DNA of 64,000 nt. Origin: Piezodorus guildinii (taxonomy: Eukaryota > Arthropoda > Insecta > Hemiptera > Pentatomidae). Location of the stretch: NCBI GenBank assembly GCA_023052935.1, contig CM041292.1, forward strand, positions 142,937,143-143,001,142. The letters run 5' to 3'. Below the pieces are notes generated by a model. The model saw nothing but the letters and a program-made list of their open reading frames with translations. It searched no databases and had not been told where the DNA came from. This document shows, one piece after another, positions 12,714-23,987 of the stretch. How positions within the stretch are numbered: the stretch's first letter is position 1; each line of letters opens with the position of its first letter. A program made the translations under genes and the position numbers.

Positions 12714-13035
12714 AGATATATTATTTAATTTTAAATTTTAATACCTCCTGAGAAGAAGATAAATAGCGGTTAAGCTGTCTTCTTCCGGGAGTCCGTTTTC
12801 AAGCCTTAATGTATTCATTGGCTATTAACTTCCATCTTTAATAATGCAATTACTGACAGTTGTCGCTGAGCAGACGATAGCTCAGTATGATATTTCACAA
12901 CAGATTTCAAAACTGGAAAGAAACCTATTTAGAATGTTTTGAACCATGATAACTTTAAAATTCTTTAATGAATGCTCTTTTATGTTATCTTAGGTCTTTA
13001 ATGTAAAACCATTGTCTTATGTAATGTGATAGTAT
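12714..13035. other. Short intergenic stretch, nothing recognised
   Basis: No feature could be supported here. Confidence 0.4.
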
Positions 13036-13925
13036 TTTTTTTTTTTTTTATTGATTTTTACAACTGTATATGCAATATATACAACAAGTAAAAAAGCTAA
13101 AATTACAAATATGGCATGAAATAGTCTTGTGAAGAAGCTACCCAGTGGTAGTACTTCAATCATTCTTTTAGGTAACACTTTAATGATTTTTTAGTAACAC
13201 GTCTCTAGGCCACCGTCTTTTCATGCGCCTCGGAGGATTATCAAGAATAAATGGAGATTAGAGTTTACGGACAAGAGGGTTTGTGTGGGCTGGTAGTTTG
13301 GAATTAAAAGAGGTGTCGATTTTGGGCTAAGTCTGCAACTAGTGGGATAATAATTCCTTAAGGTCTCTATGGATGATTTCATTAGTAACAAAATAAGGAG
13401 CATTGAGGATTTTACGTAGGATTTGGGATTTCAAGGATTGGATGCAGGACTTTGATGGTTTAGTAGAGCCCCATAGCTCAATGTCATATGTCCGAATAGG
13501 TCTAAGAATGGTTATATAAATCAGTTGTTTGTAGTAAGTATGGAGTTTTGATCGTTTGTCAAGTTAGTGTTCTATTAAACTGCATCTACGAGCAGTTTTT
13601 TGTCGTTTAAGTCTTGTACGAGTAATCCAAGTAAGGCGTTTGTCAAGATGGAGTCCTAGGTATCGTATTCGTTCTACAGGGATGAGTGGAGTATTATTGA
13701 AGGAAACAGTAGGGCAGGAAGTCATATATACTAATTTAGATTAATGCATATAGGTACTACCGAAATAGAGCGAAATGGGCGAGATTGTAGTTTATTAAAT
13801 AATATTTTGTTATAGTATTGAATATTTGTTGAATGGGAAGGGTTCCGTCAAGATTTCGTTTACAATTAGATTATTCTGTTGTGGGGAGACCATTAGAGAA
13901 CGGAATGTGTTAGATTGGTTATGAT
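13036..13925 (-). pseudogene. Jockey-clade LINE reverse transcriptase, C-terminal relic
   Basis: The - strand translation gives the post-catalytic thumb and tail region of a Jockey-type ORF2 protein. In order it reads 'YLGLHLDKRLTW'-like sequence (about 13655-13620), 'LRPIRTYDIELWGSTK' (about 13500-13455), 'ILRKILNAPYFVTNEIIHRD' (about 13425-13365) and the C-terminal 'SSEAHEKT' region. The element ends in a poly(A) run, seen as T at 13036-13049. In the live family the enzyme copies its own RNA at a nicked chromosomal target. This copy is 5'-truncated and carries several stops and frameshifts. The 3' end is shared with 8700-8831 and 12348-12527, so all three are one family. Confidence 0.8.
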
Positions 13926-14535
13926 TGATCTATATCAATTAAAGACTACATATCATGGAACAATACACCAAATTAACCTTTTTCTCACTTTTCAGTATTA
14001 AAATAAGTCAGTTAAAACTATGTATGTTGCAAATTAACGAAAAATATTTATTGTAAAACTGAGAACTAGAAATACTAATAGAGTAGTAGTGTTTCTACAA
14101 AAATATAAAATCTAAGTTACTTTTTTTTTAAATTATTACACTAATGTTTTTATAGCCCTTTCTTTTAGCTCTGTTGAATACCTGAATTATGGGTGGATTT
14201 TTTTCTGCAAATATGAATTTTACGGAGGTCTCTTAGCATCTTAATCACCACCTTTTGGCTTATGAAGAACTTAATTTTTGAAAATTGTCAGCCACCGTTG
14301 AGGTATTCCACAAGGTGTCATCTTACCCTATATTTCCTATATGTGTGAACTATTCAAAGAACTTATTAACCGGAAATTTCAATCCCTCTTGGACTCTAGA
14401 GGTTTTAGCTTTTTTGGATGACGTACCTTTTACAATTTTTCTTAGCACGCCATTTTTTTTATTATTTTAAACGTTTTTCGGTTCACTTAGCAATGCGCAA
14501 AAATAGTTTTGCGCTAAATAATAAAACTATAATGG
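13926..14535. other. Intergenic DNA, no gene seen
   Basis: A 61-codon frame at 14285-14470 has no recognisable domain. Confidence 0.4.
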
Positions 14536-14539
14536 AGTA

Positions 14540-14861
14540 TAATGGTTTGGTATATTGACGTATTGAGATTGACTTGATGAACTGTGTATATAACTTAATA
14601 TGCGTATTTCAAGTCTTAGGTTTGAACCCCGGCTGTAGTAGAATTATTTATTCTGTTATTTCAACCGTGGAGTGACCCAAAACTATGAAGATCTTCCTGG
14701 GGCATACCCATGCTCTTAAAAGGAGGTAAAGAAAAATGGGGAGAAAAAACCTAGTGGCATAATGTAATCTAGGCCTCACCTCATTGTACAACCGTTGGTC
14801 CTGAAACAAGTACGACTCTCGTAAAATTATTGAACCAAGGACTTCTCTTATTGTAGGGGTA

Positions 14862-14927
<66 letters not shown>
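14540..14927 (+). mobile_element. tRNA-derived SINE ending in a 62-base T run
   Basis: A box B-like sequence 'GGTTTGAACCCCGGC' lies near 14620-14634. It is followed by the family body 'ATTTATTCTGTTATTTCA', 'GGAGTGACCC' and 'CTGGGGCATACCC'. Related bodies occur at 20225-20447, 25270-25415 (reverse) and 51444-51712. The copy is followed by 62 uninterrupted T (14866-14927). The 51.4-kb and 20.2-kb copies also run into T-rich sequence, so a T-rich sense-strand tail may be a family trait. The box A is poor and the left boundary approximate. Confidence 0.6.
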
Positions 14928-14931
<4 letters not shown>

Positions 14932-16120
14932 AAGTTACTATAATTTACTTAATAAAATGCAAACTACGTATTTAATATATTTAAATATTCTTACAAATTC
15001 TCTATCCTTAGAAATGTTATTTTAGATTGTTGAAAGGTTCTGAATAGATAACCATTGTAATGAATAGTAACAAGTTTCAAAATATATAATTATTATTCTT
15101 GTTTTTGAATGCCGAAATTGAAGAGACGATTTTATTCTTTTTATTTATTTTTTATTTTCTCCTAGAACAGAATAGAAAGGATTTTTATTCATCAAATTTA
15201 CAATAGACATAATATAATAGAAAGTTGTTCAAGCATTAGCTTCTTTAAATTTACAAATTCAAAATTGTTGCAATTTAAATAAATAAATAAATTTACATTA
15301 ATCAGGGAAAAAAATAAAACTAAACATTCCCCACATTTTAGACAAAATTAAAATTAAGGAATATAAAGTAATAGTGTTACATGATATAATTTGAATTTAA
15401 AAGTAAACAAACTTAAATTAATAAACATAAAGTTCCACAACTACACTGCTAAAAGAGATTAGAATACCATTAAAAAGATGTTTATACTTTTTGCAGCACT
15501 GATTATTTGGCGTATATCTTGTAACGTGCGCATATTGTGCTTCTGTGCTCGTGTGGGCTGTTGTGGCAGGAGTTAAGGAAATGGGTTGTTAGTTTCAGAA
15601 TATATTTTTGGATTCAGGTAATATTTGAAACCTAGTATTATAGGGGTTCGTCTTGGAAAAGAGCCTATCTGTCTCTTAGATTATTTTTATTTTATTTTTG
15701 TCCCCGCTCAACATTATACGCTATTAAGAATGTGCTCGGTAGGTGAATAAAAGAGTTGCCAGGATATCCGTACACGGGAAAGCCTTAAGGGGTTCCTAAA
15801 ATGAAAAAAGCCTCGTGAAAAATTCAATGTTGATTTTTCTTTTTCACTCCTCAGACCCTTCATCCAATTTTCTGAAGATTGGTGCTGAAATGAGGAAAGT
15901 GTCAACTTGTCTAAAATATAATCCTCGTCTTAACGCTCCAAGTACGACGTTCAAGGATCATACAAAAGACAGTATTAATATAAAGGCATCTCTTTTTTTA
16001 ACAATATTTATTCAGCATTTTTCAAATAATATAACACTCAATATAAAAATATCATTAATTTTAAGAAGCTTATAAAACTTAATGAATTAGTTTTTAATTT
16101 TGCAGTGAATTTTGAAAATT
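14928..16120. other. AT-rich intergenic DNA, no gene seen
   Basis: Overlapping short frames on both strands at 15714-16075 have no recognisable domain. Confidence 0.45.
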
Positions 16121-16124
16121 ATTA

Positions 16125-17445
16125 GTCACTTTCGTTTTTTAATATATTTCTAAAACTGTGTTGCGTGTAACACACCACTTTCCCTTACCTACGTTGTTAA
16201 AATCAATTTAAGAATTTTTAAATACATTTAGAGATTAAAATAAATTGTCAAAGAATTAATTTAATTTAATTTCAATAGAAACATGTGTTTTATTAAATAA
16301 TCTATTATATTTTTAACTAAAACAATCAGTTTTTTCATCAGCTTTTCATCAATCTCCATTAACTTTTACAATTCCGTGTATTAGTTAATATTTTTTCTAA
16401 AACGTTTAGCTATCCAACGGTATATTATACATCTATATTACTATTCTTGTGTTAAAAAAAAAACACACACAAAAACAATATGTTTGCACTTTTCTCCTTT
16501 AGTTGTTTATCAAATTCGCTCAACTTGTATTCTTCTTCTTCTTCTACTGGCTCAACAGGCGCATGAGGCCGCCCTTGGCCTGCTCAACAGTCGCCAACCA
16601 TCCTTCTCGATCCTCAGCTCGTCTCAGAGAGATCCCGAGCTGTCTAAGATCCTTCCCTACACCATCCTTCCATCGACCCTTCGGCCTGCCACGCCGGCGT
16701 CGGCCATCCGGAACATTCCTGTACACTCTACTTACAACCCTGTCACAATTCATCCTCATCACGTGCCCAATCCATTTTAACCTCTGTATCTTAATATGAG
16801 AGGAGATACTGATATCCTGGTAGAGCTGAAACAATTCCTTATTTTTCCTCCGCCGCCATTGACCATCCTCAAATACGGCTCCCAGGATTCTCCTTAGGAT
16901 TACCCGTTCAAACCTATCAAGCAGGTCCACATTTTTGTTGTTGAGGATCCACGTTTCTCCACCGTACGTAACCACTGGTCTTACAAGGGTTTTGTATAGC
17001 ATCAACTTGGTGGAGCGGCTCAAAAGCTTGCTTCTAAATAGCTTTGATAAGGAAAAATAGGTATATTTAGTTGTTATTTATCAATTCTAAGTAGATGATG
17101 TTCCAAATTTTTATAGAATCTACAAAATTAAAGGTACTTTAGAGAAAGAAAATTTAAAATATTAGCATTTAAGTCCTGTCAGACTATTTCAATGATAATG
17201 AAACCTACATGATATTAAAGCCCATCAAATTTTCATCGATATAGTGAGTTTAATCAAAATCGTTAAAGCCATTTTTGAGAAAATCGTAAAAAGGTGCAAA
17301 ATGCATGGTATAAAGTGGTACTTCTGGTTAGCTGATTTTAATGAAAAAGTTTTGTAACGTCTCGAAACTAGAATTCGAAAATTTTCACGATCGCAATACT
17401 TTCCCTTGCTATATATTTCATATATAGGTAAGTGAAAGTAAAAAT
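16125..17445 (+). repeat. Dispersed repeat 'family R', copy 3, split by a LINE
   Basis: The left half (about 16125-16527) carries 'CACCACTTTCCCTTACCTAC', 'CCAACGGTATATTATAC' and 'CAAATTCGCTCAACTTGTAT'. The right half (about 17065-17445) carries 'TACAAAATTAAAGGTACTTT', 'AAATCGTAAAAAGGTGC' and the terminal palindrome plus 'GGTAAGTGAAAGTAAAA'. The LINE tail at 16528-17063 lies between them. Without it this copy would be about 800 bp, close to the 18.5-kb copy. Confidence 0.65.
16528..17063 (-). pseudogene. RTE/CR1-like LINE pol, C-terminal tail
   Basis: The - strand frame is open from about 17060 down to the stop at 16544-16546, about 170 residues, and is unusually intact. Landmarks are 'KLFRSKLLSRSTKLMLYKTL', 'RPVVTYGGETW', 'FERVILRRILGAV', 'IKIQRLKWIGHVMRM' and 'GRPKGRWKDGV'. 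This is the conserved region after the reverse transcriptase domain of many invertebrate non-LTR elements; clade assignment between RTE and CR1/Jockey is uncertain. The catalytic RT domain is absent, so the copy is 5'-truncated. The 3' end reads (GAA)n on the - strand, a short-repeat tail typical of RTE elements rather than poly(A). There is no methionine start; it begins in mid-protein. Confidence 0.8.
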
Positions 17446-18484
17446 ACAATGGTATTAACTGACTATATATTCAGAATATATTTGTAGACAGGAGGAATTT
17501 ACTCTAAAAAGAATCTGTTCTAACTTATATTAAAATGATATATGTGTTTTAAAGTAATTAATAAAATCTTTCTTTCATTGGTATACTTTATTGCAATTTG
17601 ATTTTCATGATTTGGAGTAATTGCTCATGAATACGGACAGCTTTTCTATATTGAGCAAGAGGGCTGAAAATGGGATTGTGGATTATAATATTATCTCTTA
17701 AAAGTTTATTTCGTACTCATCTCAACGGAGCTCCTTGGCTCATTTGTTTTTTTTTATAAACTATTTTTTGATGTTCCAATACATATTTTAATTAGTTGTA
17801 TCATTTATACAAATCATAATAAAATAATTGACGGACTGGTTTCAATAAAAATACACTGAAAAATTAGGTCAGTTTCTAGATACCGCCGCCTCACCACTGT
17901 CAGTTATGTAAGCTGGCAATGCTGTAAAATGGATTATGAAACGGATTTAGGACAATAAAAACTGAAAACAACGCAGGATTCAGGCTCTTGAAGTAATTTC
18001 TAACGATAAAATCACTTATCCATTGTTCACACACAAACTAAATGATTACTAAAATAAATTACATTATTAAACCTTTTTAACCCTTTGGGGTTAATGTATC
18101 TTCTGGATCAGCTCTTCTCCAGTATTAATATTTCTTTGCAAAATCCTTGAATCGATGTGTAATGCTGATATGGATAGAATGATAATTGAAAAACAAATGT
18201 AAGATAAGGAACAGAGGAGAGGCGGTGTACGTAATCAGGTTAATTGCGGTGGATCTAGCATGGGACCCGGTGCCCTGTAGCAGTTTCTCCGCTTTCTTCT
18301 CATCTCTTGGCGAGCTTCCCCGCCTCCCATCCAGCCACTTTCTACAGGTGGTTTAGGCTACGCTTCACCGAAATGGTCTGAAGGATAGCAAATGCCACAT
18401 TTCCTAAATTCACATAAAATTTACACCGGTTAGATTCCATAACAAATATGTTTTTCTATATAATATTTAAACTATCGTAAAATC
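17446..18484. other. Intergenic DNA, no gene seen
   Basis: A GC-richer patch at 18215-18365 contains 'CTACAGGTGG' but no frame or splice context that I can support. Confidence 0.4.
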
Positions 18485-19250
18485 TTCATATAATGAAAAA
18501 ATCTGATGCGGGCAACACACGACTTTCACTAACCTCGACTATTAAATCAGTTTAAAAACTATTAAAAATACTTCAGTTTTAAAAATATTTTAAGCTGATT
18601 TTAATAAAGCGTGTATTCATTTTCGTTGGAAACATATGATTTAGATTATAAAATAATATAACTACATTAAATTGTTACTCAGTAATAAGCTCATTCCCTA
18701 TTCGTCACTTTATATTACCTTTTACAACTTTGTGTATCAGATAATATTTTTTCTAAAATCTTTCTCTTTCCAACGGTATATTATACGTTTATATTATTGT
18801 TCTTAATGTAAAAAAAAACAAAAATTACATTAAATAAAAAAATGTTTTTTCTCTTTCATCCTTTAGTTGGTCATCAAATTCGTTCAACTTTTATATATTT
18901 ACCTGTTTTTTTTTGCATGGTAACAAGTTGATATGGCTATTTTTATAGAATGTACAAAATTAAAGGTAATTTAGAGGAAAACAATTTAAAATATCGGTAT
19001 TGAAGTTCGGTCAGACTATTTGAATCAGAATAAAACCTATATTATATTAAAACCAATCTCATTTTACATCAATATAGGAAGTTTAATCAAAATCGGTATA
19101 GCGGTTTTTTACAAAATCATAAAAAGGTGCAAAATACATGGTGTAAAATGGCTCCTCTGGTAAGCCTATTTTGATGAAAAAGTTGCTGTAACATCTCGGG
19201 CGTATAGTCGTCTTAAATAAAAAAAATTAATTTTCGTACGTCTTTTCGTC
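18485..19250 (+). repeat. Dispersed repeat 'family R', copy 4
   Basis: This is the longest uninterrupted copy. It runs from 'GATGCGGGCAACACACGACT' (18505-18524) through 'CCAACGGTATATTATACG', 'GGTCATCAAATTCGTTCAAC', 'TACAAAATTAAAGGTAAT' and 'AAAATCATAAAAAGGTGC' to about 19250. The terminal palindrome seen in other copies is missing, so this copy is truncated on the right. Confidence 0.7.
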
Positions 19251-20224
19251 AGATGGGATGGATGGTTGAGTGAACGCAAACCAAATGTTTATATCATTAA
19301 TTTATTTATGCTCACTATCTCGTTCTGAGGTCATTTCGCAATGTTATGGGGAGAGGGAGGGTTTACCCCTCAATAATAACTGATCTATCTTACTCTAAAA
19401 TAATTCTTTTAATTGGACGGTAAGTAGCTGAAATTATTGCGTTCAATAACATAAGTTAAGAACAAAAGATCTTTATTCAGTAGTATTGATTATTGCCTTT
19501 ATTTCAAATTAAATAATAATTATTATAAATTAGCAGCTATCAAAAGATGATGTTATAATTAAGTCATACAATTAAATGTTTTGCTGCTTGTTGGCGGATG
19601 TATGACTGGGACCTTAGTTTTTATTTTGTATTTGTTGTCTTCGACTCTTAGAAAAAAAACAAGAATATATGCCTTTCACAGCCAAATTTTACATATTTGA
19701 CATGTTTTTCATGATACGCATGTGTAAACGCAATCCAAGGTGAATATCATACTTGAACTACATCAGTTGATAAAATTATTTACGAAATTTCGACGTGTTA
19801 TATGAAACTCGTGACCATGGTGTTACTAAAAAGTGGTAGGAGTAAAAGTGCCGAAGTCGGTTGTTATATAAAAGAAGATCCAGACTGCAGCCTGTTGCGT
19901 AAGCTGCTTGTCTCGGTACTATTTGTCGCAGTGCTTCCTTCACACTTTTCACGCTGGGGAAGGCCTCCTTTGCCTAAGGTTCAGTGAGCGTGAAAAATCG
20001 TTACCACCATCTTTCTGTCCAAGTTTGTTTATATTATGTACTAGATTTAAAGAATTACTAGTAATTTTATTTATATAATACTGGTGTAGGGACTTGTAAC
20101 GAATTTCCTTTCATAAAAGTAAGAACTTGCTTTAATAATATAATATTTTGGCAAAGTGGTTCACTAAATTTACGAAAACCTTATAATTTTATCAAAACAA
20201 TACCATTTGCCATTTACGTAATGT
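19251..20224. other. Intergenic DNA, no gene supported
   Basis: A 61-codon + strand frame at 19802-19987 begins with a hydrophobic stretch and is preceded by no clear promoter. I recognise no domain and do not call it. Confidence 0.4.
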
Positions 20225-20447
20225 AGTAATATAGTTCTACCAGCCGTGGATCGACCCTGGGATCGGAAAACCCTTCTGGAGCATACTCTACCTCTGGAAA
20301 GTCGGTGTCCTTAACTCAAGGGAAAATCTGGCGTTTAAGCATGATTTCCATGAAATCATCTACTCGCTTGGACAGCATTTAGCCTAGAAAAAGTTCGACC
20401 CTTTATAACTACTGGGCCCAAGACTCAGATTGTAGTGGTAGTTTTTT
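20225..20447 (+). mobile_element. SINE copy, 5'-truncated
   Basis: The body matches the 14.5-kb and 51.4-kb SINEs: 'CAGCCGTGGATCGACCCTGG', 'CTTCTGGAGCATACTC', and near the end 'TGGTAGT' followed by a T run. The tRNA-like head with boxes A and B is missing. Confidence 0.6.
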
Positions 20448-22934
20448 TTATATATGGTATAAAAATTGCTAAACAGTTTTTGATTTATGTCTTATAATAT
20501 TTGATGTACTTCATTATTAAAATGTTTTCCTAATTAATAATAAACGACAGGTATTGTTTTAGAACGATATCTGCTTATTTATAATTATATAAAATATAAT
20601 GCATATTATCTTTTATAATTGAAAAAATGGTCTACAGGTGTTAGGGCCTCTCAATTAAACTCGCAAAATTTATCAAACTACATGGTCCGTTAATTAAATT
20701 AAGTTAAAGATATATTCAGTTGATTAATTCAAATTAAAACTTGCAAACCCTAATGGTACTGCTTTAATGCGCGACATTTAAACCGCTTCAATCCTATAAT
20801 TAAATCATAGGTAGGTGGGATGTCTGTAATATTCGGTTTTTATAATTGTCACCACACATGTTTAAAATGGATTGTCCGAAATTCTTTTCTATTTATCAAT
20901 TTAAAAAAAATATTTATTAATATTACCTAATTTAACTAAAAATAGTTGTACTTATTAGTTACTCAAATAATTAAAAAAAATTGTTAATGAAATATTTACA
21001 ACATTTAGCGGCAAGATTACTATATTTAGCGGCCCAATAGAACTTTATTCATGCCCTCTGTATTTTTTTTTTATAATAAGGCACGAAAACTTGTATCTTC
21101 TAGATATACCTGTTATAATAAAAGTAAGAGTCATCTAAAATTCATTAAAGGTTTTTGATAAGTAAACATACTGTCGGATAAATAAAAAAAAGTCCAAGTG
21201 TAAGTCGATTCAAATGATTAACAGAAATATAAATTGATTTAAATACAAAAATAATTTGAAAAAAAAAAAAAAAAAAAAGCCAAAAGTAACGCCTGTTACA
21301 AAACACCAACAGCCTCAGGAGTCAGTTCGAAACAACTTTCACCGGTCAGACATGGCCCAGATTCCCTCCCTCACGTTTGTTTAATCCGAATGGCTAATAC
21401 TAAAACAATAGCAGTAATACATTTATTCTTTAAATTATCTTTTTTTCCAAAAATATGTCGTCACAGAACAGAGGAAAAAACGAAAAGAGGGCTGTGAAAG
21501 TCCAAATGATTTGGAGAAACCTTGGCTTTTTCTAGGCCAATATGGATCTTCATGCTCTAAAGCTCATGGGCATGAAAAGATTTATAATGAAGATAAACAA
21601 CTATTATCGTAAGTGCAAGAAAAGTGTAAAATATAATGAAAACATTTGCAATAATGGTGAAGAGAAGAGGACATGGCTATGTTTTATTTATATCGCTATG
21701 ATAGCTTCCAGAGCAAATAACCCAAAGATATTTCTACTCCCTTTCTCCTTGAAATTCTAGGTGAGAAATTATGTAAAATGAAAAGATCAAAAAAGATAAA
21801 GAGAAATATCAACAGAATTACAGGTCAAATTTATTTATTGAAGTTTTAAGAATGGAACTTAATCGAGAATTCCTGAGAATTAGAATTTCGGAACTATATG
21901 TAGGTGAGGAAAAAGAGTGAAATACAAGTTAATTATTACCTCAAGGCAGTATATTATTATAAAATATTAGATTTCATAGCCATTTATTTATGTGCAAAAG
22001 AGGTTCCTCCTCTTTAGAGTTGATGAGGTAGGATGAGTCATGCTGTTTTGAATAGACGACGTCCGCTCTACTAACTTGCTTGAAATAAAACCTCTGTAAA
22101 AGTGCCTCTAAACGCTAACGTGAGGATTATTAATTCAAGTACCAAGCTTACTACTCAGTGAGAGGGAACCCGAAGCCTAGCCTACCCGAAAAGAGAAAGC
22201 AATCCTAATCGAGAAAGATGGTTAGAGCTGTGATTTTTTTTTTTTTTAATTTATTATCTTCATTTTGTGCATTTTTATTGGTTCATTTAGCAGGCCTTGA
22301 ATCACCGCTATTATTTTGACCAATGGTTTTAACCTAATCATCCGTTTTTATTCTGTTTTAAACAACTTAATTGCATCGCTTCGGTTCTCGTAGGTTGTCA
22401 ATTATTTTTTTATTTTTATTGTATTTCTTCTTGCAGCAACATCAGTTTAAAAAATTTCAGAAACTCACATTTTAATATAAAAATGGTATTTGATCATCCA
22501 GCATGTAGTTGGAATTAGTATTCCACGAACTTGCTAAATAAAAAGAGGAAAAATAGTAGATTTGTTTGATTTTTTTATGTAAAATAAAAGCTCCAAAGTT
22601 TATTAATCAGTCTCTATAGCTAAGTATTGTTTACAGGTAGTTAATAATATAAATAAATTTGCTAAATTCACACGAATAGTAAATACAAGTTCAAAACAAA
22701 CTTCATAATTACATACTTTCTTATTAGAGTGCCATAAATAGATTAATTGTCCTTTGAATATTTACTTACTTTATGAAGAATAGATAATCAATGTAATTAA
22801 CCAACAAAGAAAGATATTTCTCAGAGGGAGAAGAAGGAAATATACATAACTCAGTAATTAATAATACGAAGACGTTAGTTATCGGTAATGTATCAGGAAG
22901 GTTATAGTGACTGTTACCAACTTATCGCGCGTTA
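20448..22934. other. AT-rich intergenic DNA, no gene supported
   Basis: There is a poly(A) run at 21260-21278, an unassigned GC-richer patch at 21290-21390, and a 72-codon frame at 21542-21760 with no recognisable domain. Confidence 0.4.
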
Positions 22935-23185
22935 TATTCTTCCAAAAAGTACTATATCCACTTTTCATTCCAAAAAGTACTATATCCATATTATATTGTT
23001 TAAAAGTCGTCGGAAAAGTGCAATAATTTGGAAAAATAAGTTGAGAACCCGCTTAAAAGTCAACTTAAGATTTTAATAAAAAAATAATCGGTTAAATTGG
23101 TTCAATAATAAATAAATGACAGATTTTTGCGTTTCCTGTAAAATTGTAAAAAGTGGATTTATTACCTTTTGGAAATCAACGTCTC
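22935..23185. mobile_element. TIR element, partial copy C, just upstream of the C1q coding exon
   Basis: The right end carries 'TTATTACCTTTTGGAAATCAACGTCTC', matching the inverted terminal repeat of 5349-5737 and 61215-61598. The left end has a doubled 'CCAAAAAGTACTATATCCA' word at 22942-22988 in place of a full terminus. The element ends about 125 bases before the exon at 23310, so it lies in the predicted 5' intron. Confidence 0.6.
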
Positions 23186-23309
23186 ATATCATCTTCTTTC
23201 CATTACGTAACTACAGAATAAGTTCGTCGATCAGCTTAGAATTAATATTTTTTATTTTGTTTACGTAATGTTTATTTAATTCTCTAACCATTACTTATTT
23301 TCCTTGCAG

Positions 23310-23618
23310 CACGATGAAATCGGTGACAGGATTGGTCTTGGCAACAACTGTGGTGTTCGCGATGGGTGCTACACCAGAACCTCCAAGAAGCGGAGTGATC
23401 GGAGCGAAGGGACTGGCTACCGCAGCTGACTGTAGCGGAGCCGTCGGGTTCAGCGCCACGGGGCTAGACAGGGTCCACACCAGCGGCCTCATCAGCTACC
23501 GGACCACGCTTCTCGACAGGGGGGTCGGCTTCAGCAGGGAAACTGGCGAGTTCACCGTACACTGCCCAGGCATTTACCACATCGCTTTTGCAGCATACTC
23601 TGATCAGGCTAACACCAA
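23310..23618 (+). CDS. Secreted C1q-domain protein, coding exon 1 (CDS 23314-23618)
   Basis: The exon opens after a clean acceptor 'TTTTCCTTGCAG' (ends 23309), so the ATG at 23314 is probably preceded by an untranslated exon. The CDS to 23618 gives residues 1-101 plus two bases; the donor is GTAAGT at 23619 (phase 2). Residues 1-18 form a typical signal peptide with cleavage likely after FAMG. From about residue 43 the C1q fold begins: 'AVGFSA', then 'GVGFSRETGEFTVHCPGIYH' (71-90), which fits the family's F..TG.F..P.PG.Y.F signature. Cys40 and Cys84 could form a disulfide. There is no collagen-like Gly-X-Y stalk, unlike vertebrate C1q. The protein is probably extracellular; a recognition role is inferred from the family only. 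Exon GC content is far above its surroundings, which supports real coding. Confidence 0.85.
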
Positions 23619-23679
23619 GTAAGTGTGAACGTTGAATATTTCTTTACAAACATCATGGTCATGAATTCGAAATCCAGAG

Positions 23680-23790
23680 ATCACTTGTAGCTGGGTGGCA
23701 TAACATTGCATAACAGCCTCCTATGCCAAAGGTCACGGGTTCAAACCCGCTGGTGGTCCTAGGATTTTTTAATGGGACTATCTCAATGTC
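23680..23790 (+). mobile_element. tRNA-derived SINE fragment in the C1q intron
   Basis: A box A-like 'TAGCTGGGTGGCATAAC' (about 23688-23704) is followed by a perfect box B 'GGGTTCAAACCC' at 23737-23748, the spacing of an internal RNA polymerase III promoter. The sequence does not fold into a full cloverleaf, so it is a tRNA-derived SINE head rather than a tRNA gene. Its body does not clearly match the other SINE family here. Confidence 0.6.
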
Positions 23791-23987
23791 GCAAATTAGC
23801 AATTGATGATACATTAATAAATTTATGTATTGCAGCATTCCTCTTTCTCCAGTTTCCTAGAATGGCAATAAATGAAAATAAATATATGGGCGAGGTAGTT
23901 AAAGATCACTGAAAGATACATATATATTAAAGAAATAGTAAATACTATTTATTATGCTTGCTAAAATCAGATGTTTTTTCGACTTAA

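Noticed and set aside
16484..16799. Two 98-codon + strand frames
   Set aside because: Antisense shadows of the LINE C-terminal frame on the - strand.
19802..19987. 61-codon frame with a hydrophobic stretch as a small secreted peptide
   Set aside because: No signal peptide pattern at its start, no splice or promoter support, and no recognisable family.
23295..23492. 65-codon - strand frame
   Set aside because: Antisense shadow of the C1q exon.
23688..23760. tRNA gene
   Set aside because: Box A and box B are present, but acceptor and anticodon stems cannot be formed; it is a SINE head.
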